34,511 nucleotides of DNA, taken from assembly GCA_051453625.1 (NCBI GenBank), contig JBOZIK010000001.1:86668323-86702833 (forward strand), given 5' to 3'. Of the stretch, positions 1 through 12,071 are shown one piece after another. A program made the translations under genes and the position numbers. Positions within the stretch are counted from its first letter, which is position 1, and every line of letters starts with the position of its first letter. The notes beneath the pieces were generated by a model. It made no database searches, was not told the DNA's origin, and saw nothing but the letters and a program-made list of their open reading frames with translations. The stretch is from Welwitschia mirabilis. Its lineage: Eukaryota > Gnetophyta > Gnetopsida > Welwitschiales.

Positions 1-1369
1 GGGTGTACAAGATTAAGTACAACTCTGATGGTTGTATTGAGCATCACAAAGCTTGTCTTATTATTCTCAATAAAAAATAAGTTGAAGTTATTAACTTTAT
101 CGAGACTTTTTCTCCTGTTGCTAAGATGGTATTTGTTCAAGTATTTCTTGCTATTGCTATTACAATGCTTTTCTACATGGTGATCTTAATGAAGAAGTCT
201 ACAGAACTATTCTCACAGGTTTTCAGGATTTTCTCCTGGGAAGGTATGTCACCTATGCAAATCTCTATATGGTTTTTGACAAGCTCCTATAAATTGATTT
301 ACTAAGATCACTTATGTGCTTAAGTCATTTGGTTTTCAACAATCCTATGCTGATTATTCTTTATTCTTATTTAAGCACAACAACATTGTCCTGCACGTTC
401 TTGTGTACGTTGATGATTTAATCATTACTGGTAATAACTCTGAAGAAATTGCTAATTTCAAGTCCTATTTAAATGCTTCTTTTCACATGAAAGACTTGGG
501 AGTCTTAAAATGTTTTCTTGTCATTAAAATTACTTGAAGACTAGAGGGGTTATTCTTATCTCAATGTAAATATGCACTAGACATCATTTCAGAAGCTGAT
601 TTACTTGGTGCCAAATCCTGTGACCTTCCTATGAAACAAAATCATTAACTAGCCCTTGATATTGATCCAGACTTTACTTCTCCAATCACTATAGATGACT
701 TGGTGGTTGTCTAATTTATCTCACTATCACTCGTCCAGAGCTTAGTTATGCTATACATACTCTTGCCTAATTTATGCAAAGCCCTAAGGATGTTTATTAG
801 AATGTTGCGATTCACATCCTCCGCTACTTAAAGGATCATCCTAAATAAGGTCTTCTCCTTTGTCATGATAGCGATCTTCATCTTAATGCCTATTATGACT
901 CTGATTGAGCTACTTGTCCTTTAACACAACATTCTCTTACTGGTTATTTCATTATGCTAGGTCACTCACCTATTTTCTTGAAATATTAAAAAGCAACCAA
1001 CAGTTTCTTGCTCTTCTGCTAAAGCAAAGTATCATTCCATGGCTACTAATAGTTGTAAGCTTAATTAGCTTAAGTCTTTGCTGAAGTCACTTAGTATTAC
1101 TCATTCATAGCCTATGCACTTGTTCTGTGATAGTCAAGCAGTTTTACACATTGCTACAAATCCTATCTTTCATGAATGCACTAAACATATAGAGATTGAT
1201 TGTCATTATGTATGTGATCAGATTCAAGCGAGTCACATCGTCACCTGTCATGTTTGCACCAATGCACAACTTGCTGACATATTTACCAAGGCACTTGGGA
1301 AGCAATAATTTCAGCTACTCCTTCGCAAGTTGGGCATTTAAGATCTTCATTCTCCAACTTGAGGGGGAG
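1..1369 (+). pseudogene. Ty1/copia pol fragment: reverse transcriptase and RNase H, broken
   Basis: This is the C-terminal half of a copia polyprotein, which copies element RNA into DNA. In order it shows the RT start (VYKIKYNSDG, then FSPVAKM near 110-130), the FLHGDLNEEVY segment near 170-205, and the catalytic box YVDDLIITGN at about 408-437. RNase H follows, ending in the family hallmark ADIFTKALG at about 1275-1301. Several in-frame stops and frameshifts break it (for example a stop after NKK near 78 and one at 535-537), so no full protein can be made. The longest open pieces are 316-537 and 1114-1308. The 5' part (gag, protease, integrase, 5' LTR) lies left of the window. The identification is firm; the lineage within copia is not resolved. 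Confidence 0.93.
1361..1369 (+). other. Polypurine tract of the left copia element
   Basis: The purine run GAGGGGGAG sits directly before the 3' LTR and follows CTCCAACTT. This is the standard plus-strand priming site in plant copia elements. Its position sets the LTR start at 1370. Confidence 0.88.
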
Positions 1370-1675
1370 TATTAAAGTATTTTAGCATGTATGGCTGTAA
1401 TTGACCAATTACCTGACATTAGACTAGAATGTCTTATATGCATCTTTAGATCCAGTAAGATAGGCAAGTAGTTATTGTACATGTTGTACAAATATGTATC
1501 TCTGTTCTATGAGATGGAAACACGAAAAAAAAAAAATTTTGCACAAATTTTCTTCAAAAATGAAAAACATAATAATTTTTCATTCAAAGTCCTTGCGAGA
1601 GCCCTCTCTCTCCATTTTCTTTATGCTTCTGAACTTCTCGTCTTTGTAAGAACTGCAATCCCATAAATTTCAACA
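1370..1675 (+). mobile_element. 3' LTR of the left copia element
   Basis: The LTR begins right after the polypurine tract with TATTAAAG (a decayed TGTTAAAG) and ends AATTTCAACA, giving the expected TG...CA form at about 306 bp. It contains a poly-A run near 1526-1538 and a CT-rich stretch near 1600-1620. The bases after it are ATAGT. The matching target duplication cannot be checked because the 5' end is outside the window. Confidence 0.82.
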
Positions 1676-2054
1676 ATAGTAGTGACCGAGATGAAATAAT
1701 TTCCAGAGTGCTGGAGAACCTGGTGAATGCTTCATGACAACTAGCCGCGTTTAATACTTTAGTTGTTACACATGGCTTTTACACTATTTATGGCCTGGTG
1801 GAAGGCCCAGTTGGCACCAACACATTGTAGCATTTGGCATGTGCAACAGATGCCGAGAACTATTAATTTATAAATCAAGCATTCTATACTTATACATACA
1901 TATTATATGTTTTTATATATAAATGTATAAATATAATTATTTTATATACTTATCATCTATACAAAATTATATAAATGTGTGTATGTGATATATATACACA
2001 TAACTATGTTATGTGTGAATATATACATATAAGTGATTAGTTTTCTGAATTGGA
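1676..2054. other. Non-coding flank with AT-rich low complexity
   Basis: No gene is seen. From about 1885 to 2035 the sequence is almost pure A/T with alternating TA and TG/CA runs, a simple-sequence tract rather than a coding region. Confidence 0.6.
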
Positions 2055-2276
2055 NNNNNNNNNNNNNNNNNNNNNNNNNNNNNNNNNNNNNNNNNNNNNN
2101 NNNNNNNNNNNNNNNNNNNNNNNNNNNNNNNNNNNNNNNNNNNNNNNNNNNNNNNNNNNNNNNNNNNNNNNNNNNNNNNNNNNNNNNNNNNNNNNNNNNN
2201 NNNNNNNNNNNNNNNNNNNNNNNNNNNNNNNNNNNNNNNNNNNNNNNNNNNNNNNNNNNNNNNNNNNNNNNNNNNN
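2055..2276. other. Assembly gap (222 N)
   Basis: Unsequenced bases. Reading frames that appear to cross it are artefacts of the N run. Confidence 0.99.
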
Positions 2277-2659
2277 ATTTCAGCACTATGAGGTAGTGCT
2301 TTCTGCTCAGCAAAGACATAGCCTATGAAATCATTTAAAAACCCTTAGATCACTTTGAACTTGAAATGTCTTAAGAACAAAAACAAAATTAAGTAAGACC
2401 TTTCATATTTAGTGACTTTGGTTAACTCCATGGTTAATGAGGAAGCAAGTGGATGTCAAGCCCTTTCTATTCAAAAGAGCTCTAGTGGACAGCAGGTTTA
2501 TGCAATGCGGAAATTGCAATAAGTCTTTCATTTTAACCTTCTGCATACTATCTCTATTCTCCATGTGTAAATGACCATTAAAATTTTCTTTTCTTTGTAG
2601 TGTATGTTTCCTAACCTATAAACTCCTTCATCTACTAACGTCTTGCAAAGCTACTTAAT
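2277..2659. other. Unannotated stretch left of the outer copia element
   Basis: No coding signal is recognised. A perfect 7-bp inverted repeat (AGCACTA/TAGTGCT, 5-base loop) lies at about 2282-2300 and is too small to interpret. The last five bases, 2655-2659 (TTAAT), are the left copy of a target-site duplication. Confidence 0.5.
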
Positions 2660-2981
2660 TTTTGGAGAATTTTGCTAAATGAAAAAACAAAGTGAAAGGA
2701 AACTTGATTCTATGGATTAATAATTCATTAACTTGAAGTGGTGCCTATTAAATAGGTTGTAAAATAAGCATAACTTGAGGAGAAAGTAAATAACGTAGCT
2801 AAAAAGGCTTAACTATCTAATGTTCACTAGCAAGAAACTATGTAATGTTCACTAGCAAGAAACTATGTAATGTTCACTAGCAAGAAATTAGGAACCATAA
2901 CAAACCATAACAGCTAGAATATCTCAAGAGATTTATTATTTCTAATAGAAAATAATTTCAAATTAATTAAAACTTCTAATA
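2660..2981 (-). repeat. 3' LTR of the outer copia element
   Basis: The 322-bp LTR reads on the minus strand TATTAGAAGTTTTAATTAAT at the start and ends ...AAAATTCTCCAAAAA (decayed CAACA). It directly follows the polypurine tract at 2982-2995. It carries three 25-bp tandem units at 2818-2890, against two in its 5' partner. The TATTTAATA-like core at mid-LTR is a plausible TATA element. Confidence 0.88.
2818..2890. repeat. 25-bp tandem repeat, three units, inside the LTR
   Basis: Units start at 2818, 2843 and 2868, each resembling TAATGTTCACTAGCAAGAAA plus CTATG. The inner 3' LTR also has three units; the two 5' LTRs (near 13315-13375 and 16555-16605) have two. This accounts for the 25-bp length difference among the four LTRs. 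Confidence 0.9.
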
Positions 2982-2995
2982 CTTCCCCTTCATTC
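2982..2995 (-). other. Polypurine tract of the outer copia element
   Basis: On the minus strand the sequence is AATGAAGGGGAAG immediately before the LTR, the plus-strand primer for reverse transcription. The inner element has the same motif at about 5511-5523. Confidence 0.85.
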
Positions 2996-3001
2996 AAACT
3001 T

Positions 3002-4122
3002 ATAGATTCCAAGCTTTGCATAAAACTTCTCATCCTTTGACTACGGTAGGCTCTTAATCATGATGTCTGCAACTTGCTCTTTAGTTTTATAACTTTCTAA
3101 CTTGACTTTACCTTTAGTCAATAGCTCGCTTATGAAGTGGTTCTTGATTTCAAAGTATTTCATCTAGCTATGAAACACAGGTTTCTTCGCAAGCGACATT
3201 GTAGATTTGCTATCATAGAACAGCTCAGTTGTATTGTTTTGCTCTTACCCAATATCACTCAATAATCTTTGCAGCCACACTGCTTGACATGCTGAAGTTG
3301 TTGTAGCACCATATTCAGCCTCTGTAGAAGGTAATACCACCGTAGCCTGTTTCTTTAAGATCTAAGAAATTGCATCTAACCTAATTGTAAAGCAATTCCC
3401 AAAAGTACTCCTTCTATCTTCTAAGGAACCTACCCAATCACTATCACTGAAGCCTTTACAGCTAAAGTCTTCCACCTCACAAAACCAGATACCATGCTCC
3501 TTAGTACCTGCTAAATAGCATAGTATCCTTCTAGCAGTCCCAAAATGATGTTTAGTTGGTTTTAGCATGCTTCTCTCGAAACCATTTTTGCAGAAGTAAA
3601 TGATCTATCTTGCTATACCATGCCTGCTGAGCTTGCTTCAAACCATAAAGTGCTTTTTTCAAATGAAATACTTTGCTTGGTTCTTCTAATCTTTCGAAGC
3701 TAGGAGGTCGACATATATAAACTTCTTCTTGTAGATCCCCATTTAGCAAAGCTGACTTCACATCAAATTGATACATCCTCCATCATTTTTGTGTAGCAAG
3801 AGCCAATATCATTCTAATGGTTTCAAAATAAGTAACTGATGTAAATGTCTTGCAAAATCTATCCCCTATTGTTGTGCATATCCTTTCACAACCAATCTAG
3901 ATTTGCATTTCTAAAAACTACCATTAGCCAAGAGTTTAGTCTTAAAAATCCATTTTAATTCAATGGCTTGTTTACCTTTAGGTAGTTTAGCAAGTTCCCA
4001 AGTATGATTCTTTTTTATGACCATCAGTTCTTCATCCATTGCACTTTGTCATTCATACTTCTTTATTGCTTTTTCTACATAAATGGAATTACCAACAAAT
4101 AAAACAAGTGAAGAAGAAGCAT
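3002..4122 (-). pseudogene. Copia RT/RNase H fragment of the outer element, catalytic core deleted
   Basis: Minus-strand translation gives the RT N-terminal region (KWIFKTK near 3945; DVKSALLNGDLQEEVY and LKKALYGLKQA within 3552-3776). It jumps straight to the RT/RNase H connection (RILCYLAGTKEHGIW, SDSDWVGSLEDRRST within 3362-3568). RNase H follows near 3010-3330 (EAEYGATTTSACQAVW, FYDSKSTMSLAKKPVF, EQVADIMIKSLP). The YxDD palm segment is missing between about 3555 and 3575, an internal deletion. Stop codons also interrupt it. It belongs to the same family as the inner element. The upstream end is lost in the gap. Confidence 0.92.
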
Positions 4123-4222
4123 NNNNNNNNNNNNNNNNNNNNNNNNNNNNNNNNNNNNNNNNNNNNNNNNNNNNNNNNNNNNNNNNNNNNNNNNNNNNNN
4201 NNNNNNNNNNNNNNNNNNNNNN
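4123..4222. other. Assembly gap (100 N) at the left outer-element/AKR junction
   Basis: Bases to the left align with the copia pol region (compare about 6395-6437 in the inner element). Bases to the right (4223-4385) do not, and lead into the AKR pseudogene. The junction is therefore unseen. A length of exactly 100 suggests a placeholder gap. Confidence 0.95.
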
Positions 4223-4385
4223 TCTTTATTAGAATTCCTTTCTCAAACTTTTATAGTTCAAACTACATTCACATTATTTGTGATCCCTCATCTACAACCT
4301 CTCTTAGTTAGCTCTCTGCTCTTGTGTTAATTCTTTGGTTCTTGCAATTCCCCTCTGATTATAAATTTGTAGTCTATTAAAGAAA

Positions 4386-5139
4386 ATGGAAGTATCAAAT
4401 GCCAAGCTTGACTCTCTAGGATTTTAAGCCTTTACTCAAGGGTTAGGATGTATGAACATGTTTGCTCTCTATTGTCCTCCAAACCTAATGATGAAATGAT
4501 TGCTCTCATACATCATGCTGTCTCTAGAGGAATTACATTCCTTAACATCCTTGATGTCTATAGTCTCTTCACCAATGAAATTCTTGTCAGAAAGCTACTA
4601 AAAAGTTTTGACTGATTTCAAACAAATGGGATTTCTCTACTTTGTATCAAACCATAACATGCAGTCTTGTATCAATCATGAAATCTTAGATGATAAAGGG
4701 GATAAGAGAGTACATTCAACTTGCTACTAAATTTGCAAGTAAACTTATTGATGGGAGAATGGAAGTTCAAGGATAGCTTGCATATGTGAGGGCTGCTTGT
4801 GTATCTAGTTTGAAGAGACTTGATAACAACTTCATCAATCTTTATTATCGACACCATGTTAACAAAACTGTTCCATTGAGATTATGATATTGCTTCAGCT
4901 CTTTGATGAATTCTAGAGACATTTTATATTATCTTTCCATGGCTTCATATGGTTTTATGAATTCTAGATTGAAGAGCTAGAGAAAGTGGTGGATGAAGGA
5001 AAAATCAAGTATATAGGGCTTTCTAAAGCTTCTATAGAAATCATCAGAAGAGCTTACATTAATCATCTTGTAATAGTTGTTCAGATTGAATGGTATCTAT
5101 AGTGTAGATATGTTGGAAGAAATAGTATCCACTTGTAGG
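4386..5139 (+). pseudogene. Aldo-keto reductase pseudogene, 5' exons
   Basis: Aldo-keto reductases reduce carbonyls with NADPH in the cytosol. Plant relatives include perakine reductase and the so-called auxin-induced PCNT115 type. Exon 1 starts at ATG 4386 (MEVSNAKLDSLGF, stop, then AFTQGLGCMNMFALYCPP). A frameshift near 4490 is followed by DEMIALIHHAVSRGITFLNI and LDVYSLFTNEILVRKLLK, which keeps the Asp and catalytic Tyr region, ending about 4603. Exon 2, about 4690-4883, reads REYIQLATKFASKL, a stop after MEVQG, then AYVRAACVSSLKRLD and INLYYRHHVNKTVP. Exon 3, 4968-5139, follows an AG acceptor: [26 protein letters not shown], then stop and frameshift, ending EEIVSTCR. Introns are retained, so this is a gene copy rather than a processed one. 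It continues at 13523. Confidence 0.92.
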
Positions 5140-5189
5140 CACCCATTCATTCTCTAAATTCTTATGCCTCTATTCCCATCTCACTCTAT

Positions 5190-5510
5190 TGTTGAAGAAT
5201 TTTGCTGAATGGAGAAACAAGGTAAAAGGAAGTCTGATTCTATAGATTAGTGACTTATTAACCTAGAGCAGTGCCTATTAAATAGGCTGTATAATGATCA
5301 TAACTTGAGGAGAAAGTAACTAACTTAGCTCAAAAGACTCAACTATGTAACATTCACTAGTAAGAAACTATGTAATGTTCACTAGCAAGAACCTATGTAA
5401 CATTTACTAGTAAGAAACTAGAAACCATAATAAACCACAATAGCTAGAATATCTTAAGAGATTTATTGTCTCTAATAAAAAAGAATTTGAATTAATTAAA
5501 ACTTCTAATA
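5190..5510 (-). repeat. 3' LTR of the inner copia element
   Basis: This 321-bp LTR follows the polypurine tract at about 5511-5523. It has three 25-bp tandem units (about 5345-5420) and the palindrome GCCTATTAAATAGGC near 5274-5288. It shares AAATAGGCT and AACTATGTAACATTCACT with the 13160 LTR, which marks these two as a pair. Confidence 0.88.
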
Positions 5511-5530
5511 CTTCCCCTTCATTTAAACTT

Positions 5531-6440
5531 AAAGACTCCAAGCTTTGTACAAAACTTTACATGCTTTTACTGCGATAGGCTCTTGGTCATGATGTCTGCA
5601 ACTTGCTCTTCAGTTTTGCAACTTTCTAACTTGACTTCACCTTTAGTCAGTAGCTCCCTTATGAAGTGGTTATTGATTTTAATGTATTTCATCTAGCTAT
5701 GAAACATAGGATTCTTTGCAAGCAAGAATATAGATTTGCTATCATAGAATATCTCAGTTGTATTACTTTGCTCTTATCCAAGACCACTCAATAATCTTTG
5801 TAGCCACACTGCTTGACATGCTGAAGCTATTGCAACATCATATTTAGCCTCTTACTTCTTTAGATAAAGTGTAGGTCCATTCATGCTTCTCTTGAAAAAA
5901 ATTTTGTGTAAGAAGTGATCTATCTTACTATACCATGCTCATATAGCTTACTTTAACCTATAAAGTGGTTTTTTCAAATGAAACACTTTGCTTTGTTCTT
6001 CTGATCTTTTAAAGCTAGGAAGTTGACATACATAAACTTCTTCGTATAGATCTCCATTTAGAAAAGCTGACTTCACACCAAATTGATACACCTTCCATTG
6101 TTTTTGTGTAGCAAGAGCTAGTATCATTCTAATGATTTCAAAATTAGCAACTGGTGCAAATGTCTTATTAAAATTTATTCCATGTTGCTATGCATATCCT
6201 TTCACAGCCAATCTAGCTTTGCATTTCTAAAAACTACCATCAGCTAAGAGTTTAGTCTTAAAAATCCATTTTAATCCAATGGCTTATTTACTTTGGGTAG
6301 TTTAGCAAGTTCCCAAGTGTGATTCTTTTCGATGTTCATTAGCACTTCATCCATTACACTTCATCATTCATACTTCTGCATTGCTTCTTCTACATAAATG
6401 GCATCACCAACAAACAAAACAAGTGGAGAAGAAGCATAAA
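5531..6440 (-). pseudogene. Copia RNase H and RT N-terminal fragment, inner copy A
   Basis: Homologous to 3002-4122. RNase H lies at about 5535-5855 and the RT N-terminal part at about 5880-6370. The junction near 5855-5870 removes the RT palm and the whole connection segment, a larger deletion than in the outer element. Stops and frameshifts are frequent. Confidence 0.88.
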
Positions 6441-7894
6441 TATTAGACTTGAGAGACTTGTATTTAATTGGCATAGACTCTTCAGATGATGATGCTAAAC
6501 TTGATGCTGAATTTGGCTTAACTGGTGTTGCATTTTACAAGTTGAAAGGAGTTGTTGCACCATATTCTTCTGTTATCTCTTGTGATTCCTTCAAATTAGC
6601 TTGCTCAACTTGCATAACTGTCTTCTTAGCATCTTTTCCACATTTCCAGCAATTTTGTTCATCACATACCACATCCCTACTCCTCGTAATTTTCTCTTCA
6701 TGGGATCATAAATCTTGTAGGCCTTTGATTAGTTACAATAACCAATGAAAATATACTTTTGTAATTTCTCTTATAACTTATATTTTTGGGTTGTATGTAA
6801 AGCATAACAAGTACAACCCAAAATATTTAAGTGACTCACCAAGGGATTATTACCATACCATGCTTCATAGGACGTCTGATCCCACATAGCATTTGTGGAT
6901 GAAATATTGAGTAAATATACTACCGTAGCTATACCTTCTACCTAGAATAAATCTGGTAACCCTTTCTATTTCAATATAGAATGAGCCATTTCTACAATCA
7001 TTTGGTTTTTTCACTCTACCATGCCATTTTGCTCATGTGTATAAGGTGCTACAAGCTCTCTTTTTATTCCTTGTTCATCAAAAAAAGAGATAAATTCTAT
7101 CAAAAGGGACTCACCTCCTTGATCTATGTGAAGTACCTTTAAATTCTTTCCACTTTACCTCTTCACAAGTGCTTTGAATTTTTTGAAACAATTAAATGTT
7201 TCAGACTTAAGTTGCAAGAAGTAGATCCATCTCATTATACTGAAATCATCAGTGAATAACAAGAAGTATTTGCTTCGTGTAAGAGATTTAGTTCTTATGG
7301 GGCACACAAATCAGCATGAATTAATTCCAATATCTCTGTAGTTTGTCTTGAGTTTCTCATAGGAAAGGTTTTCTCGGTCTATTTTCCAAGTATGCGACCT
7401 TCACATACTTTACTTAGTGATACGATGGTAGGTGGATTACTAACCATATCCTTATTTTTTAGTGATTGCACGCCCTTCATATTTAATTGACCATATTAAA
7501 GATGACAAAGTTTACTTTTCTCCATGGCTTTACTTAGTAAGGCTGTCTCTATAGAAGTAAAATCAAGCAGAAACATTTTGTTTGTAGACATATGAGCACA
7601 AGCAAGAAACTCATCCACAGACTTGTTTTTTACCATACATTTATCATCATCAAATAAGACTGAATAACCAAATTCAATTAACTATTCCATTCTTAATAGA
7701 TTATGGTCCAAGAAAAGAGTGAAATGAATATCTTTAATGATTTGTTTTAGTTACCTATAGTGATAATAATAATCCCTCTCCCTTCAATCTAGAGTTGTTT
7801 ATCATCACCAAGTTGGACTTGAGACTTTGTTGTTTTATTCAAGTCTTTAAATTTTGATTTGTCACCTGTAATATGATGAGAGCACTCACTATTA
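6441..7894 (-). pseudogene. Copia integrase and protease fragment, inner copy A
   Basis: Minus-strand translation passes through the RT-integrase linker, the integrase C-terminal region (about 6830-7060), the integrase core start (ELIHADLC near 7325-7350, first catalytic Asp kept), and the GAG-pre-integrase zinc region. At 7789-7894 is the protease segment (SECSHHITGDKSKF, QVQLGDDKQL). Here the usual DSGCSxHMTG-type active site reads NSECSHHITG. The copy ends at an N gap in the protease. Many stops make it non-functional. Confidence 0.88.
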
Positions 7895-7994
7895 NNNNNN
7901 NNNNNNNNNNNNNNNNNNNNNNNNNNNNNNNNNNNNNNNNNNNNNNNNNNNNNNNNNNNNNNNNNNNNNNNNNNNNNNNNNNNNNNNNNNNNNN
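7895..7994. other. Assembly gap (100 N) between inner copies A and B
   Basis: The left side ends in protease; the right side restarts in the RT region, about 1.7 kb back in element coordinates (equivalent to about 6176). Confidence 0.95.
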
Positions 7995-10144
7995 AGCGCA
8001 ACACTACGCATATCCTTTCACAACCAATCGAGCTTTCCATTTCTAAAAACTACCATCAGCCAATAATTTAGTCTTAAAAATCCATTTTAATTCAATGGCT
8101 TGTTTACTTTGGGTAGATCAACAAGTTTCCAAGTGTGATTCTTTTCAATGGCCATTAGCTCTTCATCCATTACACTTCATCATTCATACCTCTCCATTGC
8201 TTCTTCTCCATAGATGGGATTACTAGCAAACAAAACAAGTGGAGAAAAAGCATAGATATCATACTTAAGATACTTGTATTTAATAGGCATAGACTCTTGA
8301 GATGATGATGCTAAACTTGATGCTAAATTTGGCTTGACTGGTGTTGCATTTTGCAAGCTAAAAGGAGTTTTTNNNNNNNNNNGCTCAACTTACATAGCTG
8401 TCTTCTCAGCATCTTTTCCCCATTTCCAACAATTTTGTGCATCACAGACCACGTTTCCACTCATTGTAATTTCATCTTCATGGGATCATAAAGCCTATAG
8501 GCCTTTGATTGGTTACAATAATTAATGAAAATGTACTTTTGTGATTTCTATTACAACTTATATTTTTGGGTTGTATGTAAAGCATAACAAATACAACAAA
8601 AAATACGTAAGTGACTCATGGAGGGATTATTACCATACCATGCTTCATAGGACGTCTGATCCCACACAGCATTTGTGGATGAAATGTTGAGTAAATATAC
8701 TATCGTAGCTATACCTTGTACCTAGAGTGAATTTGGTAACCGTTTCTATTTCAACATAGAATGAGCCATCTCTACAATTGTTTGGTTCTTTCACTCTGCC
8801 ACGCCATTTTACTTATGTGTATAAGGTGCTATAAGCTTCCTTTTTATCCCTTGTTCATCACAAAAAGAGATAAATTTTGTCAAAAGAAACTTACCTTCTT
8901 GATCTATTTGAAGTACCTTTAAATTTTTCCACTTTTCCTCTTCACAAGTGCTTTGAATTTTTTGAAACAATCAAATGTTTTAGATTTGAGTTGCAAGAAG
9001 TAGATCTAGCTCATTCTACTGAAATCATTAATGAATAACAAGAAGTATTTGCTTCTTATAAGAGATTTAGTTCTTATGGGGCATACAAATTAGAATGAAT
9101 TGATTTGAATACCTCTATAGCTTATCTTGATTTTCCCATAGGAAAGGTCTTCTTAATCTGTTTTCCAAGTATGCAATCTTTACATACTTTATTTAGTAAT
9201 ATGATGGTAGGTAGATTACTAATCATCTCCTTATTTTTTAGCAATTGCAAGTCCTTCATGTTCAAGTGACCATATTAAAGGAGCCAAAGTTTACTATTCT
9301 CCATTGCTTTGCTTACTAAGTCTGTCTCTATATAAGTAAAATCAAGCAAAAACATTTTTTTTGTAGACATATGAGGATAAGCAAGAACCTCATTCATAGA
9401 CTTTTTCTTTACCATACATTTATAATCATTAAACAAGACTGAATAACTAGATTCAATTAACTATCCTATGCTTAATATATTATGGCCCAAGCAAAGAGTG
9501 GAATGAACATCTTTAATGATTTTTTCCAGTTACCTATAGTGATAATAATAGTTCCTCTTCCTTCAATTTGAAGTTGTTTATCATCACCAAGTCAGACTTG
9601 ATACTTTGCTGTTTCATCCAGATCTTTAAATTTTGATTTGTCACCTATTATATGATGAGATCACTCATTATCAATGCATCAAACCTTATTATCAATGTCC
9701 TCACTTCTTGTATATTTAATGAACAAGTAGTATCTTCTTTGGATACTTAGCTTCTTTAGATTTGGACTAGCAAATGTTGTCTGTATGTTCATATTTCTTA
9801 CAATAAGAACACTACACAAAACTGAACCAATCATGTCCTCTTCCTTAGAAGCCTTCTCAGCTCTTCCTCTTATATGCTAATTTGAGGACTCAGGCCCCTT
9901 TTTGATTTGAAATACCCTTTCTTCCTCCTTCATACTTGATCTGTTGATTCTTGCCTCATGAATTTGGAGTGAACCCATCAGTTAATCAAATGAGAAAGTG
10001 GATAGGTCCTTGAATTCTTTGATTATAGCTACTACATGATCTAACTTAGATGGCAAGCTCCTTAGGACTTTAGCAACTACCATTGCATCTGCTACTTGAT
10101 CTTCATAAGATCTCAATTATCCTACAATTGATGAGACTCTTGCT
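7995..10144 (-). pseudogene. Copia RT to gag fragment, inner copy B
   Basis: This copy begins in the RT N-terminal region (compare 6176 and 3864) and crosses the linker, which has a 10-N gap at 8373-8382. It runs through integrase (about 8620-9300), protease (about 9570-9670) and the zinc-knuckle region (about 9720-9900) into gag (9900-10144). The integrase segment carrying the first catalytic Asp reads IHSNLY near 9095-9115, so that Asp is lost. It differs from copy A and from 3864-4122 at many positions, so it is a separate genomic copy rather than a re-read of either. Confidence 0.85.
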
Positions 10145-10244
10145 NNNNNNNNNNNNNNNNNNNNNNNNNNNNNNNNNNNNNNNNNNNNNNNNNNNNNNNN
10201 NNNNNNNNNNNNNNNNNNNNNNNNNNNNNNNNNNNNNNNNNNNN
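10145..10244. other. Assembly gap (100 N) between inner copies B and C
   Basis: The left side ends in gag; the right side restarts at the integrase C-terminal region, equivalent to about 8573 in copy B. Confidence 0.95.
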
Positions 10245-12071
10245 TATGCAAAGCATAACAAATACAACCAAAAATACATAAGTGGCTCACCAAGGGCTTA
10301 TTACCATACCATACTTCATAGGACATCTGATCCCACACAGCTTTTATGGGTGAAATATTGAGTAAATATATTGTCGTAGCTGAACCTTCTATCCAAAATA
10401 AATCTGGTAACCCTTTCTGTTTCAACATAGAATGAGCCATCTCTAAAACCGTTCAGTTCTTCACTCTGCCACGCCATTTTGCTCAGGTGTATAAGGTGTT
10501 GTAAAGCTCCCTTTTTATCCCTTATTTATCACAAAAAGAGACAAATTCTGCCGAAAGAACTCACCTTCTCGATCTATGTGAAGTGGCTTTAAATTTTTTC
10601 ACTTTTCCTCTTCACAAGTGCTTTGAATTTTTTGAAACAATCAAATTTTTTAGACTTGAGTTACAAGAAGTAGATCCAGCTCATTCTACTAAAATCGTTA
10701 GTGAATAACAAGAAGTATTTGCTTCTTGCAAGAGATTCAGTTCTCATGGGTTCACACAAATTAGCATGAATTAATTCCAATACCTCTGTAGCTTGTCTTG
10801 ATTTTCCCACAGGGAAGGAATTCTTAGTCTATTTTCCAAGTATGCAACCTTCGCATACTTTGTTCAGTGACATGATGGTAGGTAGATTGCTAACTGTCTC
10901 CCTGTTTTGTAGCAATTGCAAGCCCTTCATGTTTAAGTGACCATATTAAAGGTGCCAAAGTTCATTGTCCTCCATGACTTTGCTCACTAAGGCTATCTTT
11001 ATACAAGTAAAATCTAGTAAAAACATTCTGTTTGCAGATATATGAGCACAATCAAGAACCTCATTTATAAACTTGTTCTTTACTATACATTTATCATCAT
11101 TGAACAAGACTAAATGAGCGGATTTAATCAACTGTCATATGCTTAATAGATTATGGCCAAGCAAGGAGTGAAATGAATATCTTTAATAAGTTTTGTTTAG
11201 TTACCTACAGTGATCACAATAGTTCCTCTCCCTTCAATCTAGAGTTGTTTGTCATCTCCGAGTTGAACCTAAGACTTTGTTGTTTCGTCCAGATATTTAA
11301 ATTTTTATTTGTCACCTGTCATATGATGAGAGCACCCACTATCAATGTACCAAACCTCATTAGCAGTGTCCTCACTTCTTGCATATGCCATGAACAAGTA
11401 GTCTTCTTAATCTTCTTCGACATACTTAGCTTCTTTAGGTTTGGACCAGCAAATGTTATCTGTATGTCCATATTTCTTACAATAATAACACTGCACTAAA
11501 CTAAACTGACCACGTCCTCTTACTTGGAAGCCTCCCTGGCCTCTTCCTCTTGTATGCTGATTCGAGGATTCAGGCACCCCTTTGATTTGAAATGCCCTTT
11601 CTTCCTCCTTCATACTTGATCTGTTCTTGCCTTATGAGCTTGGAGTGAACCCATTAGTTCATTAAACGAGAAAGTGAATAGGTCCTTGGATTCTTCAATT
11701 GTAGCTACTACATAATCAAACTTCGATGGCAAGCTTCTTAGTACTTTAGGAATCATTGTTACATCTCCTACTTAATCTCCATAAGATCTCATTTGTCCTA
11801 CAATTGATGAGATTCTTGCCAAAAAATCTTGCACAGATTCATTACTTTTCATGAAGGAAGTTTTAAAATCTCCTCTGAGTGACCGCAATTTAATAGTAAT
11901 TACCTTAGAAAAACCCTGCTATTCAGTTTTTAGAGTATTCCACACTTTCTTGGTCATGGTAGCTACTACTATCCTTCAAAAAATCGACTCATCCACTACT
12001 TGCTGGATGAAAAAAGTGCTTTTGCATCTCGCTTCTAATCCTCATTGTTGCGAGTTTCATCATCTTCGTTC
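10245..12071 (-). pseudogene. Copia integrase to gag fragment, inner copy C
   Basis: This is the best-preserved copy. Minus strand: integrase (LPDLFWIEGSATTIYLLN at 10320-10440; LFTNDFSRMSWIYFL near 10690), the pre-integrase HHCC region (HLNMKGLQLLQ near 10935, VCEGCILGK near 10850), and protease near 11240-11345. The gag zinc knuckle CYYCKKYGHTDNIC (CX2CX4HX4C) lies within 11407-11613, and gag continues to 12071. The segment with the first catalytic Asp reads ELIHANLCEP (Asp to Asn) near 10770-10795. Stops occur within integrase. Confidence 0.9.

Noticed and set aside
6449-6748. 99-codon plus-strand frame, and a similar one at 8334-8525
   Set aside because: Both are antisense shadows of the copia RT-integrase linker, repeated because the element copy is repeated.
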